Below are positions 32,421 through 42,039 of a DNA stretch of 44,676 bases, in pieces. Origin of the DNA: Welwitschia mirabilis (Eukaryota; Gnetophyta; Gnetopsida; Welwitschiales); the NCBI GenBank assembly GCA_051453625.1, contig JBOZIK010000001.1, positions 264,328,005-264,372,680 of the forward strand, in the 5' to 3' direction. The translations under genes were made by a program, and so were the position numbers. Positions within the stretch are counted from its first letter, which is position 1. Every line of letters starts with the position of its first letter. The notes beneath the pieces were generated by a model. That model did no database searches. It was not told where the DNA came from and was given only the letters and a program-made list of their open reading frames with translations.

Positions 32421-32810
32421 TATGTTGAACTATAAAAAAAGGAATGGAAGCTAAGTCCTTATGTGTCCAAGCAAAAGGCATTTTTTTTGAAGTTAAGAGT
32501 GAGATCAAGTTTGATTCTTATTGAGAAGTAAGAAGGTTACTAATTATTAGGGGTTTTGTTTGATTTTCATATGAATAATATATTTTAAAAGTTGGGGTAA
32601 TTTCTAAATGTTTAAGACTGATATTTTGAGCTATTGTCCCATCTATTGTAGGAACAAAATATATGGGATGACACTCTGCAAAACGTTTTTTCGCTAAATA
32701 CAAATGTGAAGTTTTTCCCAAGTTAGTCTGTTCTTCATTCTTAGACTTAAGACAGTGTGTTTCAGTGGGATCATCATATAAAGTTGGTTAATGTAGCATG
32801 ATTAATCTCT
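32421..32810 (-). pseudogene. Protease-RT linker of the type A element
   Basis: A 67-codon open frame (32721-32518) ends ENQTKPLIISNLLTSQ and contains AKKRFAECHPIYFVPTIDG followed by TIAQNI. The same segment occurs in the plus-strand element at 44341-44523 (VENLFVECFPMFFIPMIDRT). It is conserved between the two copies but I know no function for it. Confidence 0.75.
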
Positions 32811-32829
32811 CCACAATTAGTCAATGTTA

Positions 32830-33300
32830 TAAAAACAAAGTTGGTTTTAGTTCATCTTTAAGATTAAACTCAGTTCCTATGTTCTTTACAATAGAATTAA
32901 AAACTCTAATGGTAAGTTATCTATTGCTAAAATGACATCTTATCATCTCGAATTGTGTGTCAATGATATAATGAATAGTTACACCAAAATCTCTTCCTAA
33001 AAGAAGTGGATAACCTCTATTATGTTCTATCTTAATGATGACAACATCTATGGGATAAAAATCTTCCTCGGTTTAGATAATTGAGTCCTTGATAATTCCT
33101 AATGATTTTTTGATTGAGGTATCAGCCAATTTCAAGATAATTTATGTATGTTCTATTTTATTTTCCAACCCAAGTCTCTTACATATTTGGAGAGGCGTGA
33201 TGTTTAAACTTGATTCTATATTAATTAAATCTTTTCAAAATTTTTTGTTTCCTTCTAAGATAAAACTCATAGTTTTAGCTTTAAGGTCTTTTCATTGAGG
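32830..33300 (-). pseudogene. Type A retropepsin-like protease, broken
   Basis: At about 33230-33170 the minus strand reads INIESSLNITPLQICKRLGL (family: L-L-D-L-G-A-S-x-N-L-M-P-x-x-x-x-x-x-L-G-L). Catalytic Asp is Asn and the Gly of the D-x-G motif is Glu. Next come ILKLADTSIKKSLGIIKDSI and FYPIDVVIIKIEHNRGYPLL with LGRDFG, the protease C-terminal block. The plus-strand frame at 33089-33298 is a shadow. Confidence 0.85.
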
Positions 33301-33499
33301 ACACTTTTTCATAACTAAATTGGAAAGAGATTGAGTAAGAAAAACTTTACTAATAATGATACATTTTCACTTTCTTCTTACTAAGTCATTCCATAACTTA
33401 GATTATTTAGGATTTTCTTACAAGATTTTTAAAAAAGACAAGTTGATGTTTACATCTTGCATCAAAGTTTTCAAGTATTCATTAAATTAGAATTTGTAT

Positions 33500-35020
33500 T
33501 CAATTAATCATGCCAAGGAGTGGAGGTTTCTTCCCTTTCTTTTTTTGTGAGGTATTTTTAGTGGAGGTTTTAGTAGGTGATGTTGATGGAAGGTTGTATG
33601 AATACAAAATATCTACATCATCCTCTCCATTTATTTTATTGTTTTTAGATGTTAAAAACTCATGAGTAGGAGATGTTGTATCATTTTTACTTTATGTTAC
33701 TACTTTCAAATCTTTTTTAACTTCATCTGGGTTGGATAAAGATTGAGATGTAAGAGACACATGTCATCTTTAATTGGTAAGCATTATTTATTAGAGCACA
33801 TTTACTAAGTTTTCAATGTTGCTATTAGTTTTTTCTTACATTTTTCGCATCTCTTCTATGGATTCTGTAAGTGGATCATTCTTATTTTATTGGAAATTAG
33901 ATTAAAAGTTTGAATTTATAAATCTATTTTTAAAAGGTTTTCATTAAGATTGTCCACCCAATATTTGTTGAAATTGTGGTTGACTTTTAAAANNNNNNNN
34001 NNNNNNNNNNNNNNNNNNNNNNTTGGTAATAAAGGATACCCTTTAGTTGAACGAGAGCCTTTTTCCACAAATTTTGCAATTTGAAGTTGAGTTTATATTC
34101 TTTTCTACTTTTGAATCAACTATTATTTATGTGTACTTTTCTAGAGTAGTAGTAAAATCTTTTATCAGTTGATTGAGTCCTCTCTTTCTTTTTCTTTATC
34201 ATGTTTAACTTCCTTTAAGTCCTTTAAGATTTGGCTTACATATTAATTTTCCTTAGTGGATTTAGACCAAGTTTGGTTTATTTCTATTAGGATTATCCAA
34301 CACACTCCATGCTTATTCTAAGACTAAGTTTAACAAGTTGCCTCCATAAGAAAATTCTAGAAGTTGTTTAGTTTGAGCATTTAATCCACTATAGAAATAA
34401 TCAACTACCTATTCCTTATGAAATTCATCAATAAGATTAGAATGGTTAGCTATGATAAAACTTTCATAAGCTATAGCATAATCCTTATGAGGTTGTTATT
34501 TTAAGTTGGTTACTTCTTTTATTTTTTTTCTCATGGAACTTTCACTCAAAAATCATTTGATAAATACTTCTTACGCTTAACTCTAAGATTTAAGACTTTT
34601 ATGTGGGAAAACTTAAAGCCAAATTTTTGCTCTTCCTCTAAGTGTAACTGGAAACATAATCATGTAGGTATGATCATTAATATGTTTTTTCATTCTCTGA
34701 GGTAAGCACANNNNNNNNNNTGAATATGCACTTAAATTTCTTAATTCTACATCATCTCTAGAAGGTAAATCAAAAGGATTTTAAATTTCACATTTTCTAT
34801 TGGTAAGTAAATCTCTAACAGTGACGTTTACATTTGAGGAAGAAGTTTCTATTATGATTGGGGTATTAGACGAAGCAACTTGCTTCTGTTTTTGTGATGA
34901 TTTTGATACATTTGATACATTTAAATAAGAAATAACATGATTTACTTCTATAATATAATTTTATTTTGCAAAATCTGATTCTGAAATAATAAAAGTAGAA
35001 AAATCTTCTTCTTCAATTCT
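33500..35020 (-). pseudogene. gag: Type A gag, broken
   Basis: The N-terminal region (35020-34730) aligns base by base with 42040-42340 of the plus-strand copy, for example TTAGAGATTTACTTACCAAT and GATGATGTAGAATTAAGAAA. At about 34100-34060 the strand reads SNCKICGKRLSFN: the first two Cys of a C-C-H-C zinc knuckle are present but a small indel scrambles the rest. SLSNPDEVKKDLKVVT, stop, SKNDTTSPTHE near 33700-33640 is the end of gag (family: x-N-P-x-x-x-x-A-V-T-x-R-S-G). Gaps at 33993-34022 and 34711-34720 interrupt it. Confidence 0.85.
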
Positions 35021-35568
35021 AGTAATTTTTGTACCTAGAACGTGTGTACCTAGATTTAGCGCTAATTCAAATAATCCTTCTCTAATTTCTTCTTCGATTA
35101 GGTTCCACTTCTTTGATATTTTATCTTCCTACCAAAATTTACCATGTCCCTGTATGCTTAGATAGTAAACAAAAAACCAATATACCATCATCTATTTAGT
35201 TGTGGAGATGACAGGGAGGATGATGATCAAAGTAACAGAAATTCAAAAGGCAAAAGAATTACTGAAAAGCAAAGAAACTAGATTATCATCTAAGCTATTG
35301 TGGGATGACAGAAAAGATGACAGTAACTTTATTATCAAAATAGAAACAGAAGAAAAGTTGTAAAATATTTAGAACTATCATGCCCAATGTCATTAGAATA
35401 ATAGAGAGGATGACAAGGTTTCTAAAAACTATTAGAAAATAAAACTTTATTGAAATAAACTTATTCTAATTTATGTGAAAAATATAGCACTAATTCAAAT
35501 AAATAACCTAAACAAAATATTTGAGGTACTTATATGATTAGTATCAATTCTCTAGCTCCTTACGGCCT
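35021..35568 (-). other. Leader of the type A element, with hairpin motifs
   Basis: Noncoding. It contains the recurrent hairpin words at 35185-35213 (CATCATCT ... AGATGACAG), 35283-35311 (TTATCATC ... GGATGACAG) and 35376-35415 (CTATCAT ... GAGGATGAC). The corresponding leader of the plus-strand copy is 41389-42039. Confidence 0.65.
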
Positions 35569-35585
35569 TCCCCAATAATGGCATA
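35569..35585 (-). other. Primer-binding site, tRNA-Asp type (decayed)
   Basis: The minus strand reads TATGCCATTATTGGGGA directly inside the LTR end. Aligned with the Athila-type site GGCGCCGTTGCCGGGGA, 10 of 17 bases match and six of the seven differences are C-to-T or G-to-A. Confidence 0.75.
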
Positions 35586-35589
35586 AAAA

Positions 35590-36808
35590 TGTTGCAATAT
35601 AAATTTATGCAATCTTGAAGTCCTTTAGGTAAACTTATAAATCAAATAACTTGTCAAAAAACATAGACTAGTATAGATAATAATTCATCGAATATCATAA
35701 TCCCAACAAAGGCACTAGGCTCAAAGTTAGAGAATTACTTTCAAAAGGTATTTTTAGTCTTTTATTTTTTAATAATTAAAAGTAAATAATAAATTAAAAT
35801 ACGCTACAATGATAAATGAGAATGGGATGTAACAGATGATAATTGATTCTATTAAATCCTAATTCCTCTATCACAAGAACTAGTTTCTCTATAATTCAAA
35901 TCAATTAAGAAGAGTATTTAAGTTGTTCTGATTAATGTAAACTATGAGATATACCAAGTAGAAAATGGAATGCAATATGATATGGAAAGGGAATAATAAT
36001 GCAAATATAGTACCAATTAAAGTCAACCTTAACAAAAGTTGCCCTTACAATCTAAATAAATTATAGAATTGTCACTAGACTATAACCAACTTAAATCATA
36101 AGGGTAATTGTATTAATTCATAGAACTTTACATCCACTTACAATAAAATAGTAGCATCTCAATGGAAGAGACTCAACCTAACACCAAGAAAACTCCTTTC
36201 TATAGCTACTGGATGGATTTCTTATCCTTTAATCTTCTATCACAAGCATATCAAATATAAAATATGAAAATAGAAAGAAATAAGGGGAATGGTATTTATA
36301 GTTTTACATTAAGGTTCTAGAAACTCAATCTTAGAAATTAGAAAAGAAACTCTAACAGCACAAATGAGTTACTTAATCCCATTACAAAGATAATTCTTTC
36401 CAATCATAAAAAAATAGTTATCATCTTGACTATTATGAGGATGATAGAGGTGATATCACTCTACATCAAAAGGTACTTCACTAGCTTCATGCCCTATTAT
36501 CAACCCTGCAGCTTCTATCCATATCAGCATTTCTATCTTCTTACCTATTGTGGAAATGACAGAGGGGATGATAGGCTTCTTTATATTTAATCTCAAATAT
36601 AAGTCAGTCTTTTGCATGATGAATTCTTCTTCCAAGTATGCAATACTAGAATAAGCCTAAGAAACCTCAAAATATGCTAAAAATCACATGTTTCATGATT
36701 ATCCTATCAGATCTTCATAATCATCAGTATTACATTCAAACCTATATAAATGTCCTACAAAAGCATTCAAAATACACCATAAAATTCCTACAAACTAACA
36801 TTACAACA
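35590..36808 (-). repeat. Type A LTR, 1.22 kb, minus strand (5' LTR)
   Basis: On the minus strand it starts TGTTGTAATGTTAG and ends ATATTGCAACA, keeping TG...CA with short inverted ends (TGTTG/CAACA). It aligns along its full length with 17478-18706 and, in the opposite orientation, with 39974-41367. Inside are the hairpin at 36418-36447 and a second GATGAYAG-rich block at 36530-36575. Confidence 0.9.
36418..36447. repeat. Hairpin motif (LTR copy)
   Basis: TTATCATCTT (36418-36427), ten-base loop, AGGATGATAG (36438-36447). Same position in the LTR as 18316-18345. Confidence 0.8.
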
Positions 36809-37819
36809 GGCATAAATACAATTGATGAAACATGACATTAGCAATTCAAATAAGCGACGATATTTGATAATTCTGATAAGATATCAAAAAATAAAACTAG
36901 AGCATGATAATACAAGTTTTATTCCAATAAAATATCATCTAAAAATATCCGCGTGGTAATGCTAAATAATAAAAATCAAAGCATGATATAATAGAAAATG
37001 TGCTAGCAGTATCTAACATGAAGATCATAAAAATTAGAGCATTAATCATTATAGAAATGTTCCAATGTGCCAACATAACATGTGGTAGTAAACAATAATG
37101 ATAGAAAAATAAAAAAGCATTAATGTATGATAAAAACATCAAGAGGAATTATCAATAATAATGATGATACTCAGGGATACAATCTAATATCTTATAATTA
37201 AGAAATCCAATCCCAATAGATTATCCTCAATCTAAAAGATAATGTGTCCAACTAAAAGCCATTGATCTATTACTAATTTTTTAATACTTCCCTCATTTTT
37301 GATTAACATAGGAAAAGGATCTAATCACTAAAAGTAAACTCACTTATATAATGTGTGTCTTGTACTTCTTTGTCATTATCATTACTGCCATGAGTGGTGG
37401 AGGTTGATTGGATGTAGGATAAGGAAGATATAGGTGATGAAGTATGGCATTTTCTAAAGGAGCACTGAGATGTCGTACTAGGATCCTAATGGACTTATCT
37501 CCTTATATGTTAGTACATTTGAGATGTAATAGACATCCTAAGAAAATTAACAGTGGTGATCTCTATGAAGGATGGAGGTAACTACACAAAGAAAAGTGGT
37601 TCTATGTAGATGAGCTCTATATGTGATGGTAGTGGTGATGGTAAATGCAATGAAGTTGGAAAAGATATATGTGGTTATGATTATACTATGGAACATCATG
37701 ATGGTGGCTGAGTAGGATAGTGGATAGGGATCTTATGACATGGATAATGAAGGATGAGAGGTGGTGTATCCAAGCTCTTAGACTCTATCTCCTATTTTGG
37801 ATGGATCTATTAGAAAGGT
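36809..37819 (-). other. Sequence downstream of the envelope-like ORF
   Basis: AT-rich and mostly noncoding. From 37819 to about 37370 the minus strand reads in pieces as Pro/Ser-rich protein (for example SFPTSLHLPSPLPSHIEL), so the coding region above may once have extended through it. The 67-codon frame at 36939-37142 is unsupported. Confidence 0.5.
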
Positions 37820-39530
37820 CTAGAAGCCTATCACTCCCCCTATACATATGTCTCCATGGGAGCTTAGTACTCCCTTGAGTCTATGCTTCATCTCCTGATG
37901 AGCCTCTATATATTCTCTATCTACAGCCCTGCCAAAGTCATATGATGTACTATGTGAAGTTGAAGGTCCTACTTCCTCTTCTTGTTTTAACTCCTCCTTT
38001 GAATTTGACCAAATTAAAGTTCTTATAGATTCCCAAATCTCTATTAGTGCCTCACTCTTACTTATTATAGAACTGTTTTTCTTCAATTTCAACAAGTTTC
38101 TAGCAATTTTAGCAATCATTTTTGCAATAGATTTTACTCCCTTTTTGACAAATGAAGAAGTATGAGTAAAAGTGGAAAAGACTCTTTCAAACTATAAAGG
38201 CCTCCTACTTGTGCCCTTACCTGATGGCACTAGTACTCTACATTTCTTAATAAACTCTATTAATGATTTCTTTTGATGAATAAGATTAACCTGAGAAACT
38301 AAAATATCTTTACTACTAATGATAAAGATTATAAGATAAGGGTGATCAAATGTCTTATCCTTATAAAAAAGTGAGATAATCTCCATGCATAAAATAAAAC
38401 CTAATTATATCTCTAACCTAGTGAGTAAATAATATACTAAAAAGGTCTACACTAGTTTTCAATAGCTATAATTATTTCCTCTAACCAAAATATTATAAAT
38501 TATGAGCAAGCTAAGAATAGAAGCATCTAGAATCATATCTTTATACTAAATGTTCTTAACAAAATTCATTCTAGTGTGCCAAAATAAAACATNNNNNNNN
38601 NNNNNNNNNNNNNNNNNNNNNNNNNNNNNNNNNNNNNNNNNNNNNNNNNNNNNNNNNNNNNNNNNNNNNNNNNNNNNNNNNNNNNNNNNNNNNNNNNNNN
38701 NNNNNNNNNNNNNNNNNNNNNNNNNNNNNNNNNNNNNNNNNNNNNNNNNNNNNNNNNNNNNNNNNNNNNNNNNNNNNNNNNNNNNNNNNNNNNNNNNNNN
38801 NNNNNNNNNNNNNNNNNNNNNNNNNNNNNNNNNNNNNNNNNNNNNNNNNNNNNNNNNNNNNNNNNNNNNNNNNNNNNNNNNNNNNNNNNNNNNNNNNNNN
38901 NNNNNNNNNNNNNNNNNNNNNNNNNNNNNNNNNNNNNNNNNNNNNNNNNNNNNNNNNNNNNNNNNNNNNNNNNNNNNNNNNNNNNNNNNNNNNNNNNNNN
39001 NNNNNNNNNNNNNNNNNNNNNNNNNNNNNNNNNNNNNNNNNNNNNNNNNNNNNNNNNNNNNNNNNNNNNNNNNNNNNNNNNNNNNNNNNNNNNNNNNNNN
39101 NNNNNNNNNNNNNNNNNNNNNNNNNNNNNNNNNNNNNNNNNNNNNNNNNNNNNNNNNNNNNNNNNNNNNNNNNNNNNNNNNNNNNNNNNNNNNNNNNNNN
39201 NNNNNNNNNNNNNNNNNNNNNNNNNNNNNNNNNNNNNNNNNNNNNNNNNNNNNNNNNNNNNNNNNNNNNNNNNNNNNNNNNNNATGTATAAAGAAGTAAC
39301 TCTAACCTATGTTTGAAGTGCATCTATGCTATCATCAATTTCATGAATATTGGCATAGAGCTCTCTTACAACAAAATCTAGAATACTCTAGTCTAGTTGC
39401 ATAATCGTTTTCCATCCAAGCTCTGTGAAATAACTCATAAGTTGATCTCTATGTTTTATTTAAAATCTAAGGCTTTTTTCCTACAATAATAAAATTCCTA
39501 AATCATGTTCTAAATCTTTTGGTAGCCTTT
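37820..39530 (-). pseudogene. Putative plant transposon / envelope-like ORF, broken
   Basis: Read downward from about 39530: KDLEHDLGILLL, stop, EKSLRF, stop, IKHRDQLMSYFTELGWKT and DFVVRELYANIHEIDD. This fits R-G-W(5-15 residues)V-R-E-F-Y-A-N-L-x-E of the family known as putative plant transposon protein (PF20167) or 'envelope-like protein' of Athila-type elements. A 691-N gap (38593-39283) follows. After it come VYYLLTRLEI, stop, LGFILCMEIIS (family: helix with H-L-G-x-x-I), then frames 38386-38192 and 38119-37820 in the same phase, separated by a single TAG at 38191-38189 that a CAG-to-TAG change would explain. The C-terminal part is acidic and Ser-rich, then DREYIEAHQEMKHRLKGVL. Function of the family is unknown. 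Confidence 0.7.
38593..39283. other. Assembly gap (691 N)
   Basis: Run of N within the envelope-like ORF. Long apparent frames across it on both strands are N only. Confidence 0.99.
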
Positions 39531-39973
39531 TAATGATAGAAGTAAGGATTATATTGTGATCTTTACTACTTTGATGCTTGTTCTTTACCTCTAAAAGTAG
39601 TAATAGGCTTTATGATAATCATATTATAAGAGTATAAAAAATATAAACTAAGAAAACAATTAAAATATAAGAAATAATAGAAAGTATACATCTATGTAAT
39701 GGAAAACCCTATTCTTATTTGCTATTGGGATGTCTTAAAGATTTAAGACATCTTGATAGAGAAATCTGAGAAAATTAAAACTAAGAAATATCTTGAGAAA
39801 GACACCTCTTGATTAAAGACTTGAAAATGAGATCTAGTAATCTCTTTTGTAAATAAAAAGGGTTAAAATTCTATATGTTTTACACATTTTATTTTTTACA
39901 ATAGTATAGTTAAGACATCTACAACCTAAATATGTTTAAAATGCAAAATGTAGACATCTATATCAAAGACATC
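39531..39973. other. Flank of the plus-strand type A LTR, with GATGTCT hairpin
   Basis: No gene seen. GATGTCTTAA (39729-39738) and TTAAGACATC (39743-39752) are perfect 10-bp inverted arms with a four-base loop. The word AGACATCT occurs three more times by 39975. Confidence 0.7.
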
Positions 39974-40223
39974 TATTGTGATGCTAATTTGTAAGAATTT
40001 GATAGTGTATTTTGAGTGCTTATGTAGGATATTTACACAAATTTGGATGAAATACTGATGATTATGAAGATCTGATAGGATGATAAATAATACATGTGAT
40101 TCTTATCATATGTGAAGGTTTCTCAAACTTATTCTAACCCTACATACTTAAAAGAAGGATTCATCATGTAAAAGATTAACTTACCTTGGAGATTGAAGAT
40201 AAGGAATCCTATCGTCCCCTCTG

Positions 40224-40379
40224 TCATCCCCAGATAGGTAAGATGATAGCANNNNNNNNNNNNNNNNNNNNNNNNNNNNNNNNNNNNNNNNNNNNNNNNN
40301 NNNNNNNNNNNNNNNNNNNNNNNNNNNNNNNNNNNNNNNNNNNNNNNNNNNTCATCCCCAGATAGGTAAGATGATAGCA
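40224..40379. repeat. 28-bp direct repeat flanking a 100-N gap
   Basis: 40224-40251 and 40352-40379 are identical (TCATCCCCAGATAGGTAAGA and onwards). The N run between them is exactly 100 long, so overlapping contig ends were left unmerged. The repeat itself is one of the hairpin motifs. Confidence 0.9.
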
Positions 40380-40464
40380 CTGCTGATATGGATAAAAGCT
40401 ACAGGGATAACACTGAGGCATGAAGTTGATGAAGTACTTTTTAATATAGGGTGACATCCCCTAT

Positions 40465-40492
40465 GTTGTCCTCATGACACTCAGGATGATAG
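40465..40492. repeat. Hairpin motif (LTR copy)
   Basis: GTTGTCCT (40465-40472), ten-base loop, AGGATGATAG (40483-40492). It is the plus-strand equivalent of 18316-18345 and 36418-36447. Confidence 0.75.
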
Positions 40493-41371
40493 CTACTTTT
40501 CTATGGTTAAAAATAATTATCTTTATAATGGGGTCAATTTATCCATTTGGGCTATTATGGTTTATTTTTTTACTTCTAGGGTTGAGTTTCTAAAATCTCA
40601 ATGTAAAACTATAAATACTCTTCCCCTCCTTCATTTCTGTTTTCATATTTTGTACCTAATATGCTTATGATGAAAGATTGAAGGGAAAGAAGTCTATTTA
40701 GTTGCTACAGAAATGAGTTTCCTTGGTATTAGACGAAGTTTCTTTTATTGAGGTGCTACAATTTTGTTTTAAGTGGATGTAAAGTTCTTAAATTAATCTA
40801 ATTACTATTTTAATCAATACAATTACTCTTTTTATTTCAATTCTATTTATGTTCCTTATGGTTTAAGTTAATTATAGTTTAAGTAACAAATTCTGTGATT
40901 TATTTAGATCATAAGGGTAATCTTTGCAAGGTTGACTTTAATTAGTATTAGATTTCATTATTATTTCATTTTCATTTCACATTGCATTCCTTATTCTACT
41001 TGATATATCTCATAGTTCATATTGGTTAGGAATAAGTTAGGTACTCTTCTTAATTGATCTAAATTATAGAGAGCTAGTTCTTATGATAGAAGGATTAGAA
41101 ACTAATATAATTGATTCCATTTCCATTTTTATTTTATTTACATTCACTTGTATTGCATTTAATTATTTATTTAATTTTAGTTATCATAAGATAAAAAGAC
41201 CAAAAATATCTTTGAAATCAATTCTCTAACTCTTAGCCTAGTGCCTTTGTTGGGATTATGACATTCGAGTGAACTCCCGTTTATACTAGTATGTGTTTTT
41301 ATATAAGTTATTTGATTTGTAGATTTATCTCAAAGACTTTAAGATTGCATTAATTCATACCTTAACATTTT

Positions 41372-41388
41372 CATGCCATTGCTGAGGA
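41372..41388 (+). other. Primer-binding site, tRNA-Asp type (decayed)
   Basis: CATGCCATTGCTGAGGA lies four bases inside the LTR end. Aligned with GGCGCCGTTGCCGGGGA, 11 of 17 bases match and nearly all differences are C-to-T or G-to-A. The following GGCTGCAAGGAGCTAGAGAA is shared with the minus-strand copy. Confidence 0.8.
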
Positions 41389-42039
41389 AGGCTGCAAGGA
41401 GCTAGAGAATTGCCATTAATCAGATAAGTACCTTAAATATTTTGTTCAAGTTATTTATTTAAATTAATGTTGTATTTCTAGTTTAGTTTAAAGTAGATTT
41501 ATTTCTATAAAATTTTATTTTCTGTAATTTGTTTAGGAACCCTGTCATTCTCTCTAACATCCTAACAACATAGGACATGATAGTTCTAAAATTTAAAAAT
41601 TTATTTCTACTTTTATCATTTTTCTCTTATTTGTAGTTTGATAATAAAGTTAGTATCATCTCCTATGTCATCCCAATAATAGTCTACATCTTTTCACATT
41701 TTGCAATTTTCCTATTCCAGAATTTTAATAAACTGTCATTTTATCTATTATTCCCATGACGGTGTAGATAATAGTATAGTTCTTTATTATTAATAATTTT
41801 TCTTAGTTTTAAATTTCTATTATTATGATTATTGTTCTCTCTGTCGTCCTCATAACTAGGTAGACAACAATCTGTTATTTTTTATTTTTGTTTTTTATTT
41901 ATCGCTTGAGCATATAGGGACATGGTGAATTCTAGTAGGGAAAAAAAAATATTAGATACAATGAAATTTGATCGAAGAAAATATCATAGAAGGATTATTC
42001 AACTTTGAGCTAAATCCAAGTATGTACACCCAAGCATGT
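41389..42039 (+). other. Leader of the plus-strand type A element, four hairpin-like units
   Basis: Noncoding. About every 90-110 bases a unit appears with a TGTCATYC word followed by a GATGATAG or GACAACA word: 41541-41583, 41652-41690, 41733-41780, 41835-41872. The clearest pairing is GTCGTCCT ... AGGTAGACAAC at 41843-41868. Units differ too much to be a simple tandem repeat, but their words are the same as in the LTR hairpins. Confidence 0.6.

Larger units (their letters stand above)
29693..36808 (-). mobile_element. Type A Ty3/gypsy (Athila-like) element, 5' LTR to integrase
   Basis: Minus-strand order: 1.2-kb LTR (36808-35590), tRNA-Asp-like primer site, leader with hairpins, gag, protease, RT, RNase H, integrase. 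The primer site type, the long LTR and the gag-pol motifs fit the Athila group. The 3' end is not continuous because of the gap at 29593-29692; the type A LTR at 17478-18706 may belong to it or to a relative. All domains are broken. Confidence 0.85.
39974..41367 (+). repeat. Type A LTR, plus strand (5' LTR)
   Basis: Starts TATTGTGATGCTAATTTGTA, where the reverse complement of the other copy has TGTTGTAATGTTAGTTTGTA (TG decayed to TA), and ends CTTAACA. A 100-N gap (40252-40351) with repeated flanks inflates its length; the true length is about 1.26 kb. It is one of three type A LTRs in the window. Confidence 0.88.
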
